A DNA stretch of 64,000 nt from Porpolomopsis calyptriformis (GCA_951640195.1 OX621163.1:2666001-2730000); one strand, 5' to 3'; counted from the first letter of the stretch, positions 10,487 through 22,694 are shown. Numbers and translations are program-made. The notes: generated by a model from the letters alone, not told the origin.

Positions 10487-12288
10487 CTACATTCATCTGT
10501 AGTCCAGCAGGACATTAGGTATCTCTGACGTGCTATTAACACATTCCTGAAGTGAAACTGGCTTAGGTTCAGGGATCGGCAAGCCAAGGGATACTTGCTT
10601 GCTATTGCTGCCTGGCAGCATAGCACTGTCTTGTGAATCGCACTGTGAATGGCATCACAAAGTACAGGATAAGTCCCAGCCATGGGGTGGTCCACACTCA
10701 GTGAGCGTGTACATGGTTTGTCTATGCTGAGTGAACAAGTTAGATGCGTTAAACATGTCTTGGGTGATAAGGCCTGCAGATGAGGTGACAGACTTGTCAG
10801 TGGATGAGATACAAGATGGGGGATGTTGGTGGGGATGTCCATTAGGGAACCAGGTATCATTTCCATCACAAAGTAATGGTGGGACCCCGTTCCTGTCAAG
10901 GGTACTATGCACAGACTCTCTGTATGTCTCCAGGGTGGATAAGTCTGAGATATTACCCTAGAGGGTATCCTTGAGCTATTGAAAGGCATATACAAAGGTG
11001 TCATCTGCCTGTTCAAACATAATGCCTTATCCGGCGAAGAACAGAATGAGGGATTGTTCTGTGACATTAGATCTCTAGGGGGTTCCACTATGGAAGGTTT
11101 GATCCCATCACAAGTGATCAATAGCAGCTGGGCAGTCCAAACAGGAGGGCTGCTGCTCTGATGTATTGCAACCTTATCTGGTAAGCATCTGTTGATGATC
11201 TGGTGGGAGCACAGGTCTTAGGTGACTTTGGTTTGTATTGACTTAACCAGAAGCATCCCACAGAGGCTTTGCAGTGAAGTGCTGCCATCTCATTCAATGT
11301 GCACTCCAGGGTGTGTCACAGTGGTTTATATAAAACCAATGAGCCCACTCTTCTAGGGAGCTCATGGTGGTTGGCTGAGACGGGTTAATCCATCCATGCA
11401 CACAAGAAGTTGGCACCTGTACAGGTGCATTGGTGGAGTCACCTGAGGCCCAGGTGGGAACTCTCCAATTGATTAATACAATGTGTTGAGCATTCGTTCT
11501 GCTCTCTCAAGGAGTTACCTGCGCTGTTGTAACAAATGATTGCACAAGGTTGAGAGCCTCGTTATTGCCTAATTCTTAGGCTTGTATGAACAGGGTGTGC
11601 CATTAGCGCACATTGACTAGGTATCCGTGGTTATCCACAGATTGAGTTCCCTGTGGAGGGGGTAATCCCAATGCTTCGTTTTGTTATGCTGCTTCAGTGC
11701 TTGTGCCAACCTGGACCATCTGGTCAATAGGTGAGTAGTGGGCCCCAGCAGGGATGCTGGGCTAAGCAGTGATAGTTAAGCACTTCTTGTGCTGCTTGAT
11801 CATCTCGCCACTGGGGCCAGATTGATTATTCTCTCCTGGATCTGGGAGGTTAGGAAACTCAACATATAAGTTAGGTTGAAGGTGAGCCTTCAGTTCCTCA
11901 TTCTCTCAAATGAGTTGAGGGAAGCACCTCTTGATGTATGTGTTCTCCTTGTTGAACTTTTCGAACATTGGGCCACAGCCTGCTAACTCATCATCTGAGT
12001 GTGGATTGTAGAATTCTATATTGGCTCTTCATTGAGCCTCCTCATCAGTTTCCCTTTCCTTGCTCTTGTCTTGAGCAGAGGAAGACTTGGTCACAGGGCT
12101 GGCTACCCTTGTGTATTCTGATGATTGCAAATGTGATCCCTCAGTACAGGAGCACTTGCGCTTGCCCAGCAATTCAGCTTCACTAGTGTCATTAGATTTG
12201 TTCAGTTCAGCTATAAGCTGAGTGGCTTTATCAAGCTCATCCTGAGTACTTTCATAATGAGAGTAATAGTAGCCACTATTGGCTTGAG
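10487..12288 (-). pseudogene. ORF3 remnant of chromovirus A
   Basis: Decayed C-terminal two thirds of the accessory protein described for copy B (36692-38936). The stop codon at 10487-10489 corresponds to the TAG ending ORF3 in B. The coiled-coil segment with the KRKCS basic motif is near 12110-12300, and the C-terminal acidic region is near 10490-10620. The N-terminal third, with its Cys/His motif, was lost in a deletion fused at 12283-12288. Many frameshifts and stops are present. No promoter region remains because the deletion removed it. Confidence 0.8.
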
Positions 12289-12738
12289 TTTTCAGTTGTC
12301 CCACTTATAGCTGACTATTTCATCAACTAGCCATTTGGTTTGAGGTGGTTCACTAAAGTCATAAGCATTTACTGACACTTGGTTAGGAAATAATGCATCA
12401 TCATTTGGATGGTGTGGATATAGCAAGTTTATATGAAAGCATGGATGAATCCATCACTTTGTGAGCTTGTCGGGGAGTTCCAACTCATAGTTGGATTCAT
12501 TAGGAAAGGCCTGTATGACTTTGTATAGCCTGATGAACCTTAGCAGGAGTTTCCCTGCTCTACCTTGCGGTAGTTTAAGGTTCTTGGTTAATAGATACAC
12601 AAAGGTGTTTACTTTTATCAATGGTTCTTCCCTTCTATGCTGATTAGCATAGTGTCTTTGAAATACGCAATGTGCAATGATTGTGTTATAAGCAGTTGCC
12701 AGATTCTGTAGTGCTTGTTGAGCAAATGCTTGGACACC

Positions 12739-12994
12739 TGTTACATCCCAGTTCTGATGAACTCCGATGAATTCTGATGAACTCCGATCACTCCAACAAC
12801 TCCGAACACTCCATACTTTTCACATGTTTCCTACTTATGATGTTCTCTGTCGTCACTATATCTCAGATATAATTATCTAGCAGGTATATAAGTACTGCAT
12901 TTTTTCCCTGTATCTGTAGACAGAATCTTGACTAAGTCCCGTTGTTTATCCAACTCCGATCTCCGAAATCAACTCTGAAACTTCAGACCTAACA
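12739..12994 (+). repeat. Solo LTR, 256 bp, in the integrase region of copy A
   Basis: Starts TGTTACATCCCAG and ends CAGACCTAACA, flanked by the 5-bp duplication acacc (12734-12738 and 12995-12999). The interrupted copy-A sequence resumes exactly on either side when compared with B. Repeats of the theme aactccgatgaa fill its first 60 bp. Strand is not certain. Confidence 0.88.
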
Positions 12995-15900
12995 ACACCT
13001 AGTGGTGTCTCAGCAGTATTTTCTACCTGCTTAATTATAGCAGGTATATAAGCTCCATTCAGTTTGAACAGGGCAAAGCCTGTAGCTTCACTGATACTTG
13101 CGTTAATTGCGAATTCAGTCATAGGGATCTTTGCAATCTAATCTTGTTGATCCAAGCTTACAGTTACTTAGAGAATTTGACCTATTGAGCAATTAGCTCA
13201 TTCAGTTGTGCCATCTGTCTGAGGATGGAATGATATAGACATCAACAGTTTAGCTCCTAAGAGCCTATGAAGTTCACTCCACCATTTGGAGGTAAATTTC
13301 AAGTCTCTGTCTGAGACTATACTTTCAGGAAGGCTGTGAAGCCTTACTACTTCTTTTAAGTAGATCCACAAAAGCTCTGACACTTTCATTTTGGTATTCA
13401 CCAGTATTAGGTAGATTATTGATGTCATTTGACAAATGACTACCCATAGGTAATTGTACCTATCAATTTCAGGAAATGGACCAATAAAGTCCACTCCAAT
13501 TGATTGCCATGGTTTCGTGGGTATGGGTAATGAGTGTAACAGTCCTGTTGGGCGCTGCATATTGTCTTTCAATGTTTGACAAGTCTGACACAACTTGCAG
13601 AATTGTTTAATGTGACTAAATATCTTAGGCCACCAGTACCATCATCTTATGTAGTCAGCAGTATATTGTGGACTAAAATGGCCCACTATGGAGTATGCTT
13701 GATCAATGATTAAGCTGAAAATTGATTCTTGTCCCATCTTTGTAGATGGGATACATAGTACTTCCTCTCCCCCAAATTCTTAGACCAAATCAGGCCTTCA
13801 TGGACAGTGAATGCCTTATAGTGATCAGGGATTTTGAGAACCTTGCTAAATAATGTGTCAGATATGTATCCTCTATGAATCACTACTGTTAGCAATTCAT
13901 CACACTCTATATGAGTGCGCAAGTTCTCTCCCTATTGATGGGATTGGAATATCATTAGATCATCTGGGGATGATCTTAATTTTTTCATCAGTTCCATTTC
14001 TGGAATTGGGACTAGCACAAGTACTGCTGCTTATGCATCTCTATCTTCTTCTCTTTCAAGGAGACAATTGCTTCGACTTTATTGAATGTCTTCAATAACC
14101 TAGATAGCCTTCATTTTGATAGCTCCAGTATCACTTTCATTTAGACAATCCCAAGGGAGATTATCTTTTTCAGGGTCTAGATGTATATCTATGTCTACAT
14201 AGTTGCTCACAGGATAAGCATCATACCATGTATCACTTTTATAATAACGTGATAGCGCATTGGCAACTTTATTCAGTTACCCTTTAATGTATGTTATATC
14301 AAAGTCAAATCTTGATAGGTATTCCATCCAATGAGCTTGTTGGCTAGACAGGCATCTTTGCATCTTGAAAAACTCAAGAGCTTGATGGTCAGTTACAATG
14401 TGAACCCAATATCCTATCAATTTGTCCTCCTATTTAAGAAGGGCTTTGAGTATCATGATTGTTTCATGCTCGAATGTACAATAATTTCATTGAGCATCTA
14501 TAAACTTTTGCAACATAAATCCTGCTAGTCTGCAGGCTTGCTAGGTATAACCTTGTCCATATATTGTGCCAATACCATGTATTGAGGCATTGCAGATGAC
14601 CCATATAGGTTCATCTTTCTTGTGACGTATCAGCACTAGTATAGGTGTTGAGCAGCATATCTGCTTTATTGTTTCAAAGCATTTATCGTGGATCAGTCTC
14701 CACACAAATGGTTGCCTGTTCGATGTCATGGCTACTAAAGGCCCTGTGTAGCTTAATATATCTGGCAGGAAATGCACCAGGTATTGTATGAGTCCTATAA
14801 ATGTCTGGACATCATTATAATTGCATGGCTGTCACCAATCACATATTCTTGCCATTTTATTGGTGTCTGTGTGTAGCCCTTTGTTATCTATCTTATGTCC
14901 TAGACAGTTGATAACATTGGCATACAGTTCACACTTCTCCTCTTAGAGGTAGAACTTGTAATCTTATAGTTTACCAAATATGAGACCCAAGTGTTTTTCA
15001 TACTCCACGACAGAAGCACTATAGATGAATAGATTGTCAAGATACGCATGCATGAATATGCCAATGAAATCTCAAAAGATCATTATCATTACCTGCTGGA
15101 ATGTAGCAGGTGCATTGCAGTCTCCTATCTGCATTGTATAGCTCACGTAGGTGCCATATATAGTTGCAAATGTGCTTTTATGCACATCTTCAGGTACTGT
15201 CCATACCTGCTCATAAGCATCTGATAAGTCAATTTTTGACCTTATCATTCTGCCAGCCACATCATATCTGATCTGGTCTTGGTCAGGAAAGGGTGTAACA
15301 TCCTTCAAAGTATTGTTGTTGCATTTATAACAACCAATTGGCATCCGTAGAGTGCTATTCTTTTTTGGAATGCATAGTATCAGAGCTGCTTAATCAGTTT
15401 GCACCAATTCCCACCATCTAGTGCATGTATACCACATGATCTTCGCCATAAGCTGAGGCTTTAGCAAGTCCAGACATCTTGGCAGATAATAGTTGTACTT
15501 CTTATCTTCATTGATAAGTGGTATGTGGTGATTGACACCATGTACTGGAGGCAATTCCTTGGGTACTCCATGCATAATATCCTGACATGCTTCAATCCAT
15601 TTAGCTTGAAGGTGAGGTCTGTCCTTGTTTGTTAGGGGCATTTCAGTCCTTTTGTTCAGTTGAACAATTTGAGCTACACTCAGTAGCATCTTTTCATTAG
15701 ACCTATTAGGGGTATTATCTTTTATTTTCTTTATGTTCACATCTGAACACCTTTTTCTTGAAAACTCCTCAACAAACTCTCTTGGTTTGTCAGTTTCTAG
15801 GATGTCCTGTCCAGGTGTCTTCCCTGCAGAACCTTTTGGTTCTGCATCTGCTAGTCATTTAGCAGACCTTTGTTTAGTTCATCGCAGTGATTATCTGTGC

Positions 15901-16090
15901 ACAATTTCATCATTTTCCTCCCCTTCTGTTAGAGCAGGAGCAGCCTCACTGTGGACTATTATCTGGTTCACACTAGGCTCTAGTGTAATTTCAAATTCAT
16001 GTATGAAGCTGATGCCAATTATAGCATTGAATCTGTTGATATTTACAATATTGAAGTAGTACTTCTTTGCAATACTTTCATACTACATGG

Positions 16091-16643
16091 TGATGTGATG
16101 TGGAGCTGTCTGAGCTCTGGAATCTGCCCTGAGAGATGATGGGAGGCACAATAGAAAGGAGCTATCAAAGAAATTATGAAAATCAAAGAAATAGAAGAAA
16201 TCAGAAAATTGGAACACTCTCTAGAGTGCTAGAGGTGGTCGAAGAGCCTCAAACATGAAGGACTAGATGTGGGACAATGGAATCTATCTTCCTTTTCTAT
16301 GATACAAACATATCTACAAGTAAATATATCTGTGAAAACAAAGATCCCTTTGTATGCTATATAGTAAAGGGATGAGACTTCTGAATGAAGCCACCAGTGA
16401 AAGGGTAAATGGAGATGATGGAAATATATACAATGGATGTCTGGCTATCAGATGCATCCTTTGATATGAGCTGCGATTGTGAATCAAAGGATTGAGGAAT
16501 TTGGAGAATTTGGAGATAAATTGCTGGACAGGAAGCCAAATCATGTAGTTGGGGATATTGTAGAAGTGTAGTAGACATCTGGGGGATCACGTCAATATAT
16601 AAAACATATCCTCCAGAGCTCAGGGGACCAAGGGGTTGTATCA
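16091..16643 (-). repeat. Solo LTR related to element D, 553 bp
   Basis: Read on the minus strand it begins TGATACAACCCCTTGGTCCC, closely like the start of the element D LTR (TGATACGACCCCTCCATCCC). It is flanked by the 4-bp duplication atgg (16087-16090 and 16644-16647) and interrupts copy A just after its protease domain. This supports a 4-bp duplication for the D family. Confidence 0.85.
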
Positions 16644-18874
16644 ATGGGACAGTAAGTACTATAGTTAATCTGCAATCTGCTACCGCAGCATCCTAGTTGG
16701 ATCAGAACAGGGTCCTTCAACTGATATATTTTTAAATTTGCAACTCTCACAAATTCTGGGCTAATGGCATCAGAGGTGCTGCCTGTATTGAATATTACAA
16801 CAGCTACAAGGCCATTTAATTCCATGCAAGCTCCTCAAGGCCTTACTTTCATACTCAGCTTTGCTAGGTGGTCCTGCTGTCTGCTAGACTTATAAACCCA
16901 TGATTTGGATTGAGTGTCCTCTTTGAACACTTGTTTGTCATTTATAGACACCATAAATTCATGAGCAGGGTTACTCATTTCTCTGATTGAATGTATCTGT
17001 TCATTAACAATGTTATTGTCATCTTCCTCTTGTGAGTACTCTGCATACTCATCATATTCTTGGAGGTGATACTCTTCACCTTGTGATGTATACTGCAATC
17101 CTTGCAAAGGATTATCCTCCTCTTCCTCAACTATAATTCTGTAGTTGTTTTGAGGCTCATCTGCCTCTTGGTTGTTCTCTTCGATAGCATCTTCTGCTAG
17201 TATTTTGAATGCATCCTCCCCCTCTTGGATGGCTGCCATTCAGGGCTTCCCAAAGTTGGGACATTTTAGATCAGTCACATAGTAGCCAAACTTGCTACAC
17301 ATGTAGCATTTTATACTAGATGATCCTCTCTGGTTTCAGTTATGTGCTAGTGCCTGCAGTGTTAGTCTACTTCCAGAACCACTTGGTTGATTTAGTAGTG
17401 GTCTGTAAGGCTGATGGTTGTTAGTCAGTCTATATGGTCTGTATAGACCTCATTTGTTAGCATACTTATTATATGCTGGCTTCAAATATGACAGTGTTTC
17501 TTTATTCATTGTCTGATTTGTTGGTGGCTACATATTTGCAGTTGCCTTTAGCTAACTGGTTACTCCAGATATTGCCTTGCATCACTCATCATAGCAATGC
17601 TTTATTTAAATACTCTCTTTGACACATTGAGCCACTTTGAGAATTGTATCAAGTGACAAGGTTTTGGTGGTAACGCCTTTCTGGACAACTGTGTTGGTTA
17701 TCTGTGCAGGTAGGCCCAATAATAATTGGGTTTTGAATGTATATGAGTCTGGCTCATGTATCATATATCCTGCATACCTCTCAAGGTTATAGAAAAATCC
17801 TGAGACACCACCTTCTATAGTGTACTTTCTTGAATAGAATTTCGTAGTAGCATCCTGTATGGATGCTTCATGTATAAACCAGTTATACAGTCTGGTTATG
17901 ACCTCTTTGAATGTCCATCAGCATTTCTGCCTAGATATGCTGTTAACATTGTCATTAAACCATTGTCTTGCTTTGTCCACAAGATAAATAGCTATTAGAG
18001 TGATACACTCTAGGACTATGTTAGGTCTAGCATAGTTGGACAATTTCAACTATCTCAAGAATGATTGAACCCACCCATCAAATTTCTTGATGTCTTCTTC
18101 ACCGCTATACTCTTTTGGAGTAGGCAGTTTAGGTAATGAGGTTCAGAAACTGGATAGGTTCCCTTTTAGTGGTTTGCCCACTTGTTTATCAATTAATTTA
18201 TGATATTTGTGATGAATATCTCTGAGGTAATCAGAGCATTGATCTTTTCCCTCATATTTATGAGGTTTATGGCTATGACTTCTGTGTTGTGTTGTTATTT
18301 TTGACATCTGTTTAGATATTCTTTTACTACTATGTCTGGTAGCATTAGAGGGTCAATTTCTTAACTGATCACTTCTAGTATCCATTGTTTCACTATGATT
18401 GGACTCATCAGAAGAAGACAATCCTTGATCTAGGTTGTCTGAATCACTGTCATCTGACTGGTGATACCGCCTTCTATCTGATGGCAGCTGGCAGTCTCAT
18501 TTTGGCTGCTCATTTTGTCCTTCTGCCTATAAGTCTATGGTTTCTCCAGAAGCATCAAAGGCAATACCTTGGTTGTCCAGTCCAGATCTTCTGTTTTCAT
18601 GGATGTCACCATTTCTTAACCTCTGGATGGCCACTCTGTCCTTGAGTGTGAATGTGCCCAGTCTTAAGGCTGCTTCATTTTCTTGTTCGAATGACCTAGT
18701 CCAGTCATTCTTCTTCTTACTTCTATATTGATGTTTATTGACTCAATCAGCCACAGCATGCCATCTCTTATAGACAGAGCTTATCTCGTCTTCTTGTCGA
18801 GGATGGCGAAGCTCAGCTTCTGCTTGTTGAAGAAGTTCATCTTCTTTATTCCTATCTGGATAAATAGTTGTATC

Positions 18875-19274
18875 TGTCACGGTCGCATTTTTCCTTCTTT
18901 TTCCTTATCTTATCATATGCAAACCTATCTCTTATCTTGGGATTCCCCCCATTTGTTATCGGGATTCCCCATTGCCTTCCTTCGGGATTCCCCACTACTT
19001 TACCCATATGCGGACACACTTCATTTCCGTTATGTTTCAACCCCTTTATGATTCGTCATCGATCACGATGACTCATCCTTATCTCTACCTCATGTTATGT
19101 CACACTGACTCACACAGATAAGTAGTCAGTATATAAAGAGTACTTCTGTACGTATCAGACCTTAAGTCTGATTCCTCGTTAGCCTACTCATAACAAGGAC
19201 TTGGAACCATCTCTTATATCTCTTGGGACAGAACACCCGAAGTAAAACGCGTTCCGAACAACCGGTTTATAACA
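18875..19274 (+). repeat. Solo LTR of family G, 400 bp
   Basis: TGTCACGG...TTTATAACA, flanked by the duplication gtatc (18870-18874 and 19275-19279) within the copy-A gag region. It is similar to 20660-21047, 26428-29286 and 62691-63080. It carries a TGACTCA-type motif upstream of a TATATAA-like box near 19130. Confidence 0.9.
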
Positions 19275-20055
19275 GTATCCATCTGATTTTAACAGGTGTT
19301 GTTGCTATTCTTATGCACTATAACCTTATTAAGGACATTGGCTAGCTTTATGAATTCCTCACAATTAATTCCATCTGTTCTCATCTGAACAAGTAAATTG
19401 ACCTGGTCAACTATATTGGAGAGTGTCTCACTCAATGCCTTGCGATTCTGTGGGTACTTTTCTTGTCATCTCTTACTACGTGTAATAGTCGACATCTGAC
19501 TGGGTGTGGGTGATAGGTCTCATCACTCATCTTGGTTATCTATTTTATTATGATGTAATAGATTCAACATTTGATGAATGTATGCTCATTCATTCAGGTT
19601 TCATGATGAGGAAGGGTTTCCTGTCCTCATTTGACCCTCAGTGAGGGTCTGCATTAAAGTATCAAGTGTAGGGTCAATAGTCATGCTTACATGCCAACTT
19701 ATCATTGGCAATGAATCCTCTCTTTCCATGAGTTAAGAACTGCCATTATCTAAGTTGGTATAGTGTCTTCATTCACTCTGAGGTGAATTTACAGCTATTG
19801 ATAGCTGTCTTTGGGTATCACTGAGGTCATGAAATAGCACACCTGAATCAGTGATGGCGCTCATCTGTGCTGTTCCTGGGTCATCGTTGTTAGGCAGTTT
19901 GCCTTGCGAGTTGTGTGCCATTGAGGCCCACATGATTCGAGTCTTCATATGGGTCTTCGTCATTGACAGAGGCCATGTTATCGACAGGGAAGCTTTTTCA
20001 ATCAAAAGTTGATTTACACAGATATTCCACAATTTCTTGTGGATGTGCAAAAAAG

Positions 20056-20250
20056 TGTAAGGATTGGGGTTAAGTTATCACAATTTGCTCAATACCAGGA
20101 TATACATAGAACCAATGTATTAGGACAATCTAGTATAAGCGGGAGTGGGATGTAAACTTATTATTTACCTAAGTATAACCAGTACTTAAGGTATCCAGTA
20201 CAAATAAGTACAAACACAGCACAGTAGCTGTATGCAACAGATCTGTTACA
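20056..20250 (-). repeat. Chromovirus A 5' LTR
   Basis: Partner of 10137-10331, read on the minus strand from 20250. Downstream of it the minus strand reads ACACTTTTTTGCACATCC, with no tRNA-type TGG primer site directly next to the LTR. Confidence 0.92.
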
Positions 20251-20659
20251 GATGCACTTGAACTCAAATAGTAGAAACTCAAGCAAGAAAAGAAGCAAAA
20301 CTGGATCAACTGCAGAAATACCACCACCTATGCCCTTATTTCTTGAATGCTAGAAGATTGTTGAGCTGTTGAAGGCTTGACACATTAAGACCTCATGATG
20401 AGAGAAACTTTGATCAAGTATGGGAACTCTATCAAACACCCCATCAACCTCAATTTAGAGTACCTAGATAATAACAACATCATTGCTACCCCTGCTCCCA
20501 CCCAGCCAACTTCAGAAGTTGATCCTATTGCTTCCCTCTCAGTAGTCATCAAAGAGGCCCTAACCACCAAGGGAATCCAGACCCAGGCCTCAGAGATTGA
20601 AATGACTAATATCACCCAAGTCTGAAATTTGGGTCGAATTTCCCAAAAAGCGAGGTATA
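20251..20659 (+). pseudogene. Family G pol C-terminal tail
   Basis: A 76-codon frame starting near 20395 resembles the tail encoded on the minus strand at 63342-63121: both contain ETLI.Y, YPINL or HPINL, NLEY or DLEY, SVVI or SVAI, and a terminal TQASE.EM motif. In both copies a purine-rich stretch (aaaaagcgaggtata here) and a G LTR follow, so this is the 3' end of a gypsy-like element. The function of the tail is unknown. The element is cut on the left by copy A. Confidence 0.65.
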
Positions 20660-21047
20660 TGTTATGGATGTAAATTTTCCTTCTCTATCTATGTTTATCA
20701 TTGAAGTTTAGTCAGACTCTTCTTATCTTGCTTGGGATTCCCCATAACCCTATATCTTTCATTTACCTAAAGTAGGATACTTTTCATTTCCAACTCATTA
20801 TGTTTCATCTCTTCACATGCTCTGAGTTCTTATCATGTCCATCTCTTACTCACTACATGTATTCCTCATGTAACACTGACTCATCTGCAGTAGTATAGTG
20901 AGTATATAAACTTGTAGTTAGTTACACTTAGACTTTAAGTCTGATTCCTTATTAGCTACCCTAATAACTAGAACCAGAGACTTTTCATTATTATCTAGGA
21001 CAGAGCACCCAAAGTAAAATCATCTCAATATCAACCAGTTTATAACA
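20660..21047 (+). repeat. Family G 3' LTR
   Basis: TGTTATGGATG...GTTTATAACA, 388 bp. It contains TGACTCA near 20875-20885 and the TATATAA-like start of transcription near 20905, and matches the other G LTRs throughout. Confidence 0.85.
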
Positions 21048-21105
21048 TCTGCTGGCTATGAAGATGAAGCAGATGAGTATGGGTCTGCTGAAGCCAATGA
21101 TAAGG
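21048..21105 (+). other. Short unassigned acidic coding-like segment
   Basis: Reads as an acidic stretch (SAGYEDEADEYGSAEANDK) similar in composition to the sequence after 22140. It may be part of the F element split by the LTR-like region that follows. Confidence 0.35.
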
Positions 21106-22085
21106 TGTCATGATCCCAAACTGATTTGGTATCAAACTTAACCAAAGATCATGCATTCAGCAAGTAGCATCCATAGCTCAAATATCCTTCATCTTATCTT
21201 ATCTTAGATAAGATATCACTGTCCCTCACATATTATCTTATCTCAGATAAGATACACTACTATCTTTACCTATGCTATCTTATCATGGACAATAGCATTC
21301 TTCCCCATTGTTCTCTGAGTCAGAATGACTCATATCCCATTTGTCTATTGTTCTGTTATCACTCCATTGTTCTCTGAGTCACTATGACTCATATCAATCT
21401 CCTCCATTGTTCTCCTCATTGTCTGACTCAGAGTGAGTCACAATTCAAACACCTCATTGTTCTTTTATCCATTGTTCTTATTTCCTATTGTTCTCATTGC
21501 CCATTGTTCTCAAACATATATAAAGGGCCCCCTTTTCACCAGTGAGGAGTTCAGTTCACTTCCAGTTCACTTCCAGTTCACTTTTACCCCACTTTATCCC
21601 CCCTCCCCCTTGTCCCTTGAACTCACCCCTAGTACTTAGTACCTAGTACTACCCCTTATTGATACTACTTGTCTGTAGTCAATACATCCAATCCAATCTA
21701 GTCTATTAAGCTTATACCCTGTGTGATTTCACCTAAGCCCTCTTACGTTGAGAACCAACTTAGGAATCACCCCTTGATGTATTTCTGTAAGTTGAAGATA
21801 GCCACTGAGGACTATCTTATCTTACCTCAGCCCCTGCTTATTCATCACATTCTCTAAGTCTCAGTCCTTATTGGAGAGACCTCACTGTGATACGTATTCT
21901 TCTAAGTCAGCCGTTGACTTCATTCTTGTTCTCCCAGTCAATACTATCCATTGAGTTTGGATAGCCTATTCATCTGTACATCCTAGCCAAGGATTACTCA
22001 AGCCCCTTCAAAGGAGGAAGTGATCATTACTCAATCAACTCACATCTCCCCCGAACAACTAGGACCTACTTGATTGACGTATAAC
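21106..22085 (+). repeat. Long LTR-like region with promoter motif cluster
   Basis: Starts TGTCATGATCCC in the style of a gypsy LTR. The right end is not resolved (around 22085), and no flanking duplication was confirmed. Eight copies of ATTGTTCT lie between 21307 and 21510, interspersed with TGACTCA-like sites, just upstream of a TATA box (catatataaaggg, near 21513). Hairpin-like repeats of ttatcttagataagat are near 21200-21250. No coding frame is recognised. A large solo LTR inserted in an F element is the best reading. Confidence 0.55.
21305..21526 (+). promoter_or_regulatory. Clustered ATTGTTCT sites upstream of a TATA box
   Basis: ATTGTTCT starts at about 21307, 21347, 21366, 21406, 21455, 21471, 21487 and 21503. 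The core ATTGTT resembles HMG-box (Sox-like) binding sites. TGACTCA, the Gcn4/AP-1 core, occurs between them. The TATA box at about 21514 follows the last copy by a few bases. Binding is inferred from the motif only. Confidence 0.5.
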
Positions 22086-22482
22086 TCCAGTAGTTCTAGA
22101 AGTGAAGTATTTATATTTCACCTGATAGAGGCAGACAACAATATGTCTGCTATTGATGATAATGAAGCATATGCTTTAAATCAGCCTTCAGATGAAGAAG
22201 GCAGTTATAGAAGCATGTAGAACTACATGCTCTCCCTCTGGAAATTTCTTTTAGAGGGGAAGGTTTAACTACCTGGAATTTAATTCAGTGTGGGAGTATA
22301 TGGAGTATAGCAAAGCAGAGCTGAGCTATATGATAAAAAATATTATATGATGCAGAAGAGTATTATGAAAAAAATATATATATTTTTCAGAATCAAACTT
22401 TGATTCTGTTCTTAATTCTCCTACTGATTTGTAGGATGTCTTTTGTCAATTGTACCCCATGGGTCAATCTGATAAGGGAGGA
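22086..22482 (+). other. Family F internal 3' region
   Basis: Matches in inverse orientation the sequence right of 60704, including a purine-rich segment before the LTR. No intact frame remains. It ends in a polypurine tract (aagggagga) at the LTR border. Confidence 0.65.
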
Positions 22483-22694
22483 TGTAATGGATATAGCTGT
22501 TACAGAAGCAATCATAAGGATGTGATCCTTATTTGTTAGTATTTGTACCAAAGAGTGGTACATAGTCAGTATCTACCTTTATTTAGGTAGTTCTTTTTAC
22601 ATCTTGCCACCACTTGTACCAGGTCTACACAACTCCAATCGATATTGGTTGTATTCAGCTAGTTTTGAGCAAGGCAAGTGTCTGAACTCTTATA
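22483..22694 (+). repeat. Family F 3' LTR
   Basis: TGTAATGGATATAGC...CTCTTATA, about 212 bp, the same as 60493-60704 read on the other strand. The terminal dinucleotide is TA here and CA in the other copy, consistent with one mutation. Confidence 0.8.

Larger units (their letters stand above)
12283..19495 (-). pseudogene. gag-pol: Gag-pol of chromovirus A, heavily mutated
   Basis: Start ATG at 19495-19493 (MST...), matching B. The order is as in B: gag, modified zinc knuckle (near 17300), acidic linker, protease, RT, RNase H, integrase and a chromodomain cut after its first strand. Two catalytic residues are lost through single changes at former CpG sites. The protease DTGS reads NTGS (Asn codon 16789-16787), and the RT YLDD reads YLDN (Asn codon 15035-15033). 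The integrase keeps Asp, Asp and Glu (13198-13593), with a stop right after the Glu. Solo LTRs interrupt it at 12739-12994, 16091-16643 and 18875-19274. It is not expressible as a polyprotein. Confidence 0.9.
10137..20250 (-). mobile_element. Chromovirus (Ty3/gypsy) copy A
   Basis: Minus-strand member of the family also represented by copies B and C. Both 195-bp LTRs (10137-10331, 20056-20250) are present and differ at about 13 sites by eye, mostly transitions. Internal order is gag, protease, RT, RNase H, integrase, truncated chromodomain, truncated ORF3. Three solo LTRs of other families lie inside it. The flanks ttacc and gatgc do not match, and the sequences on the two sides belong to different elements (F LTR on the left, G pol tail on the right). 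It is the most CpG-poor of the three copies and full of stops. Confidence 0.92.
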
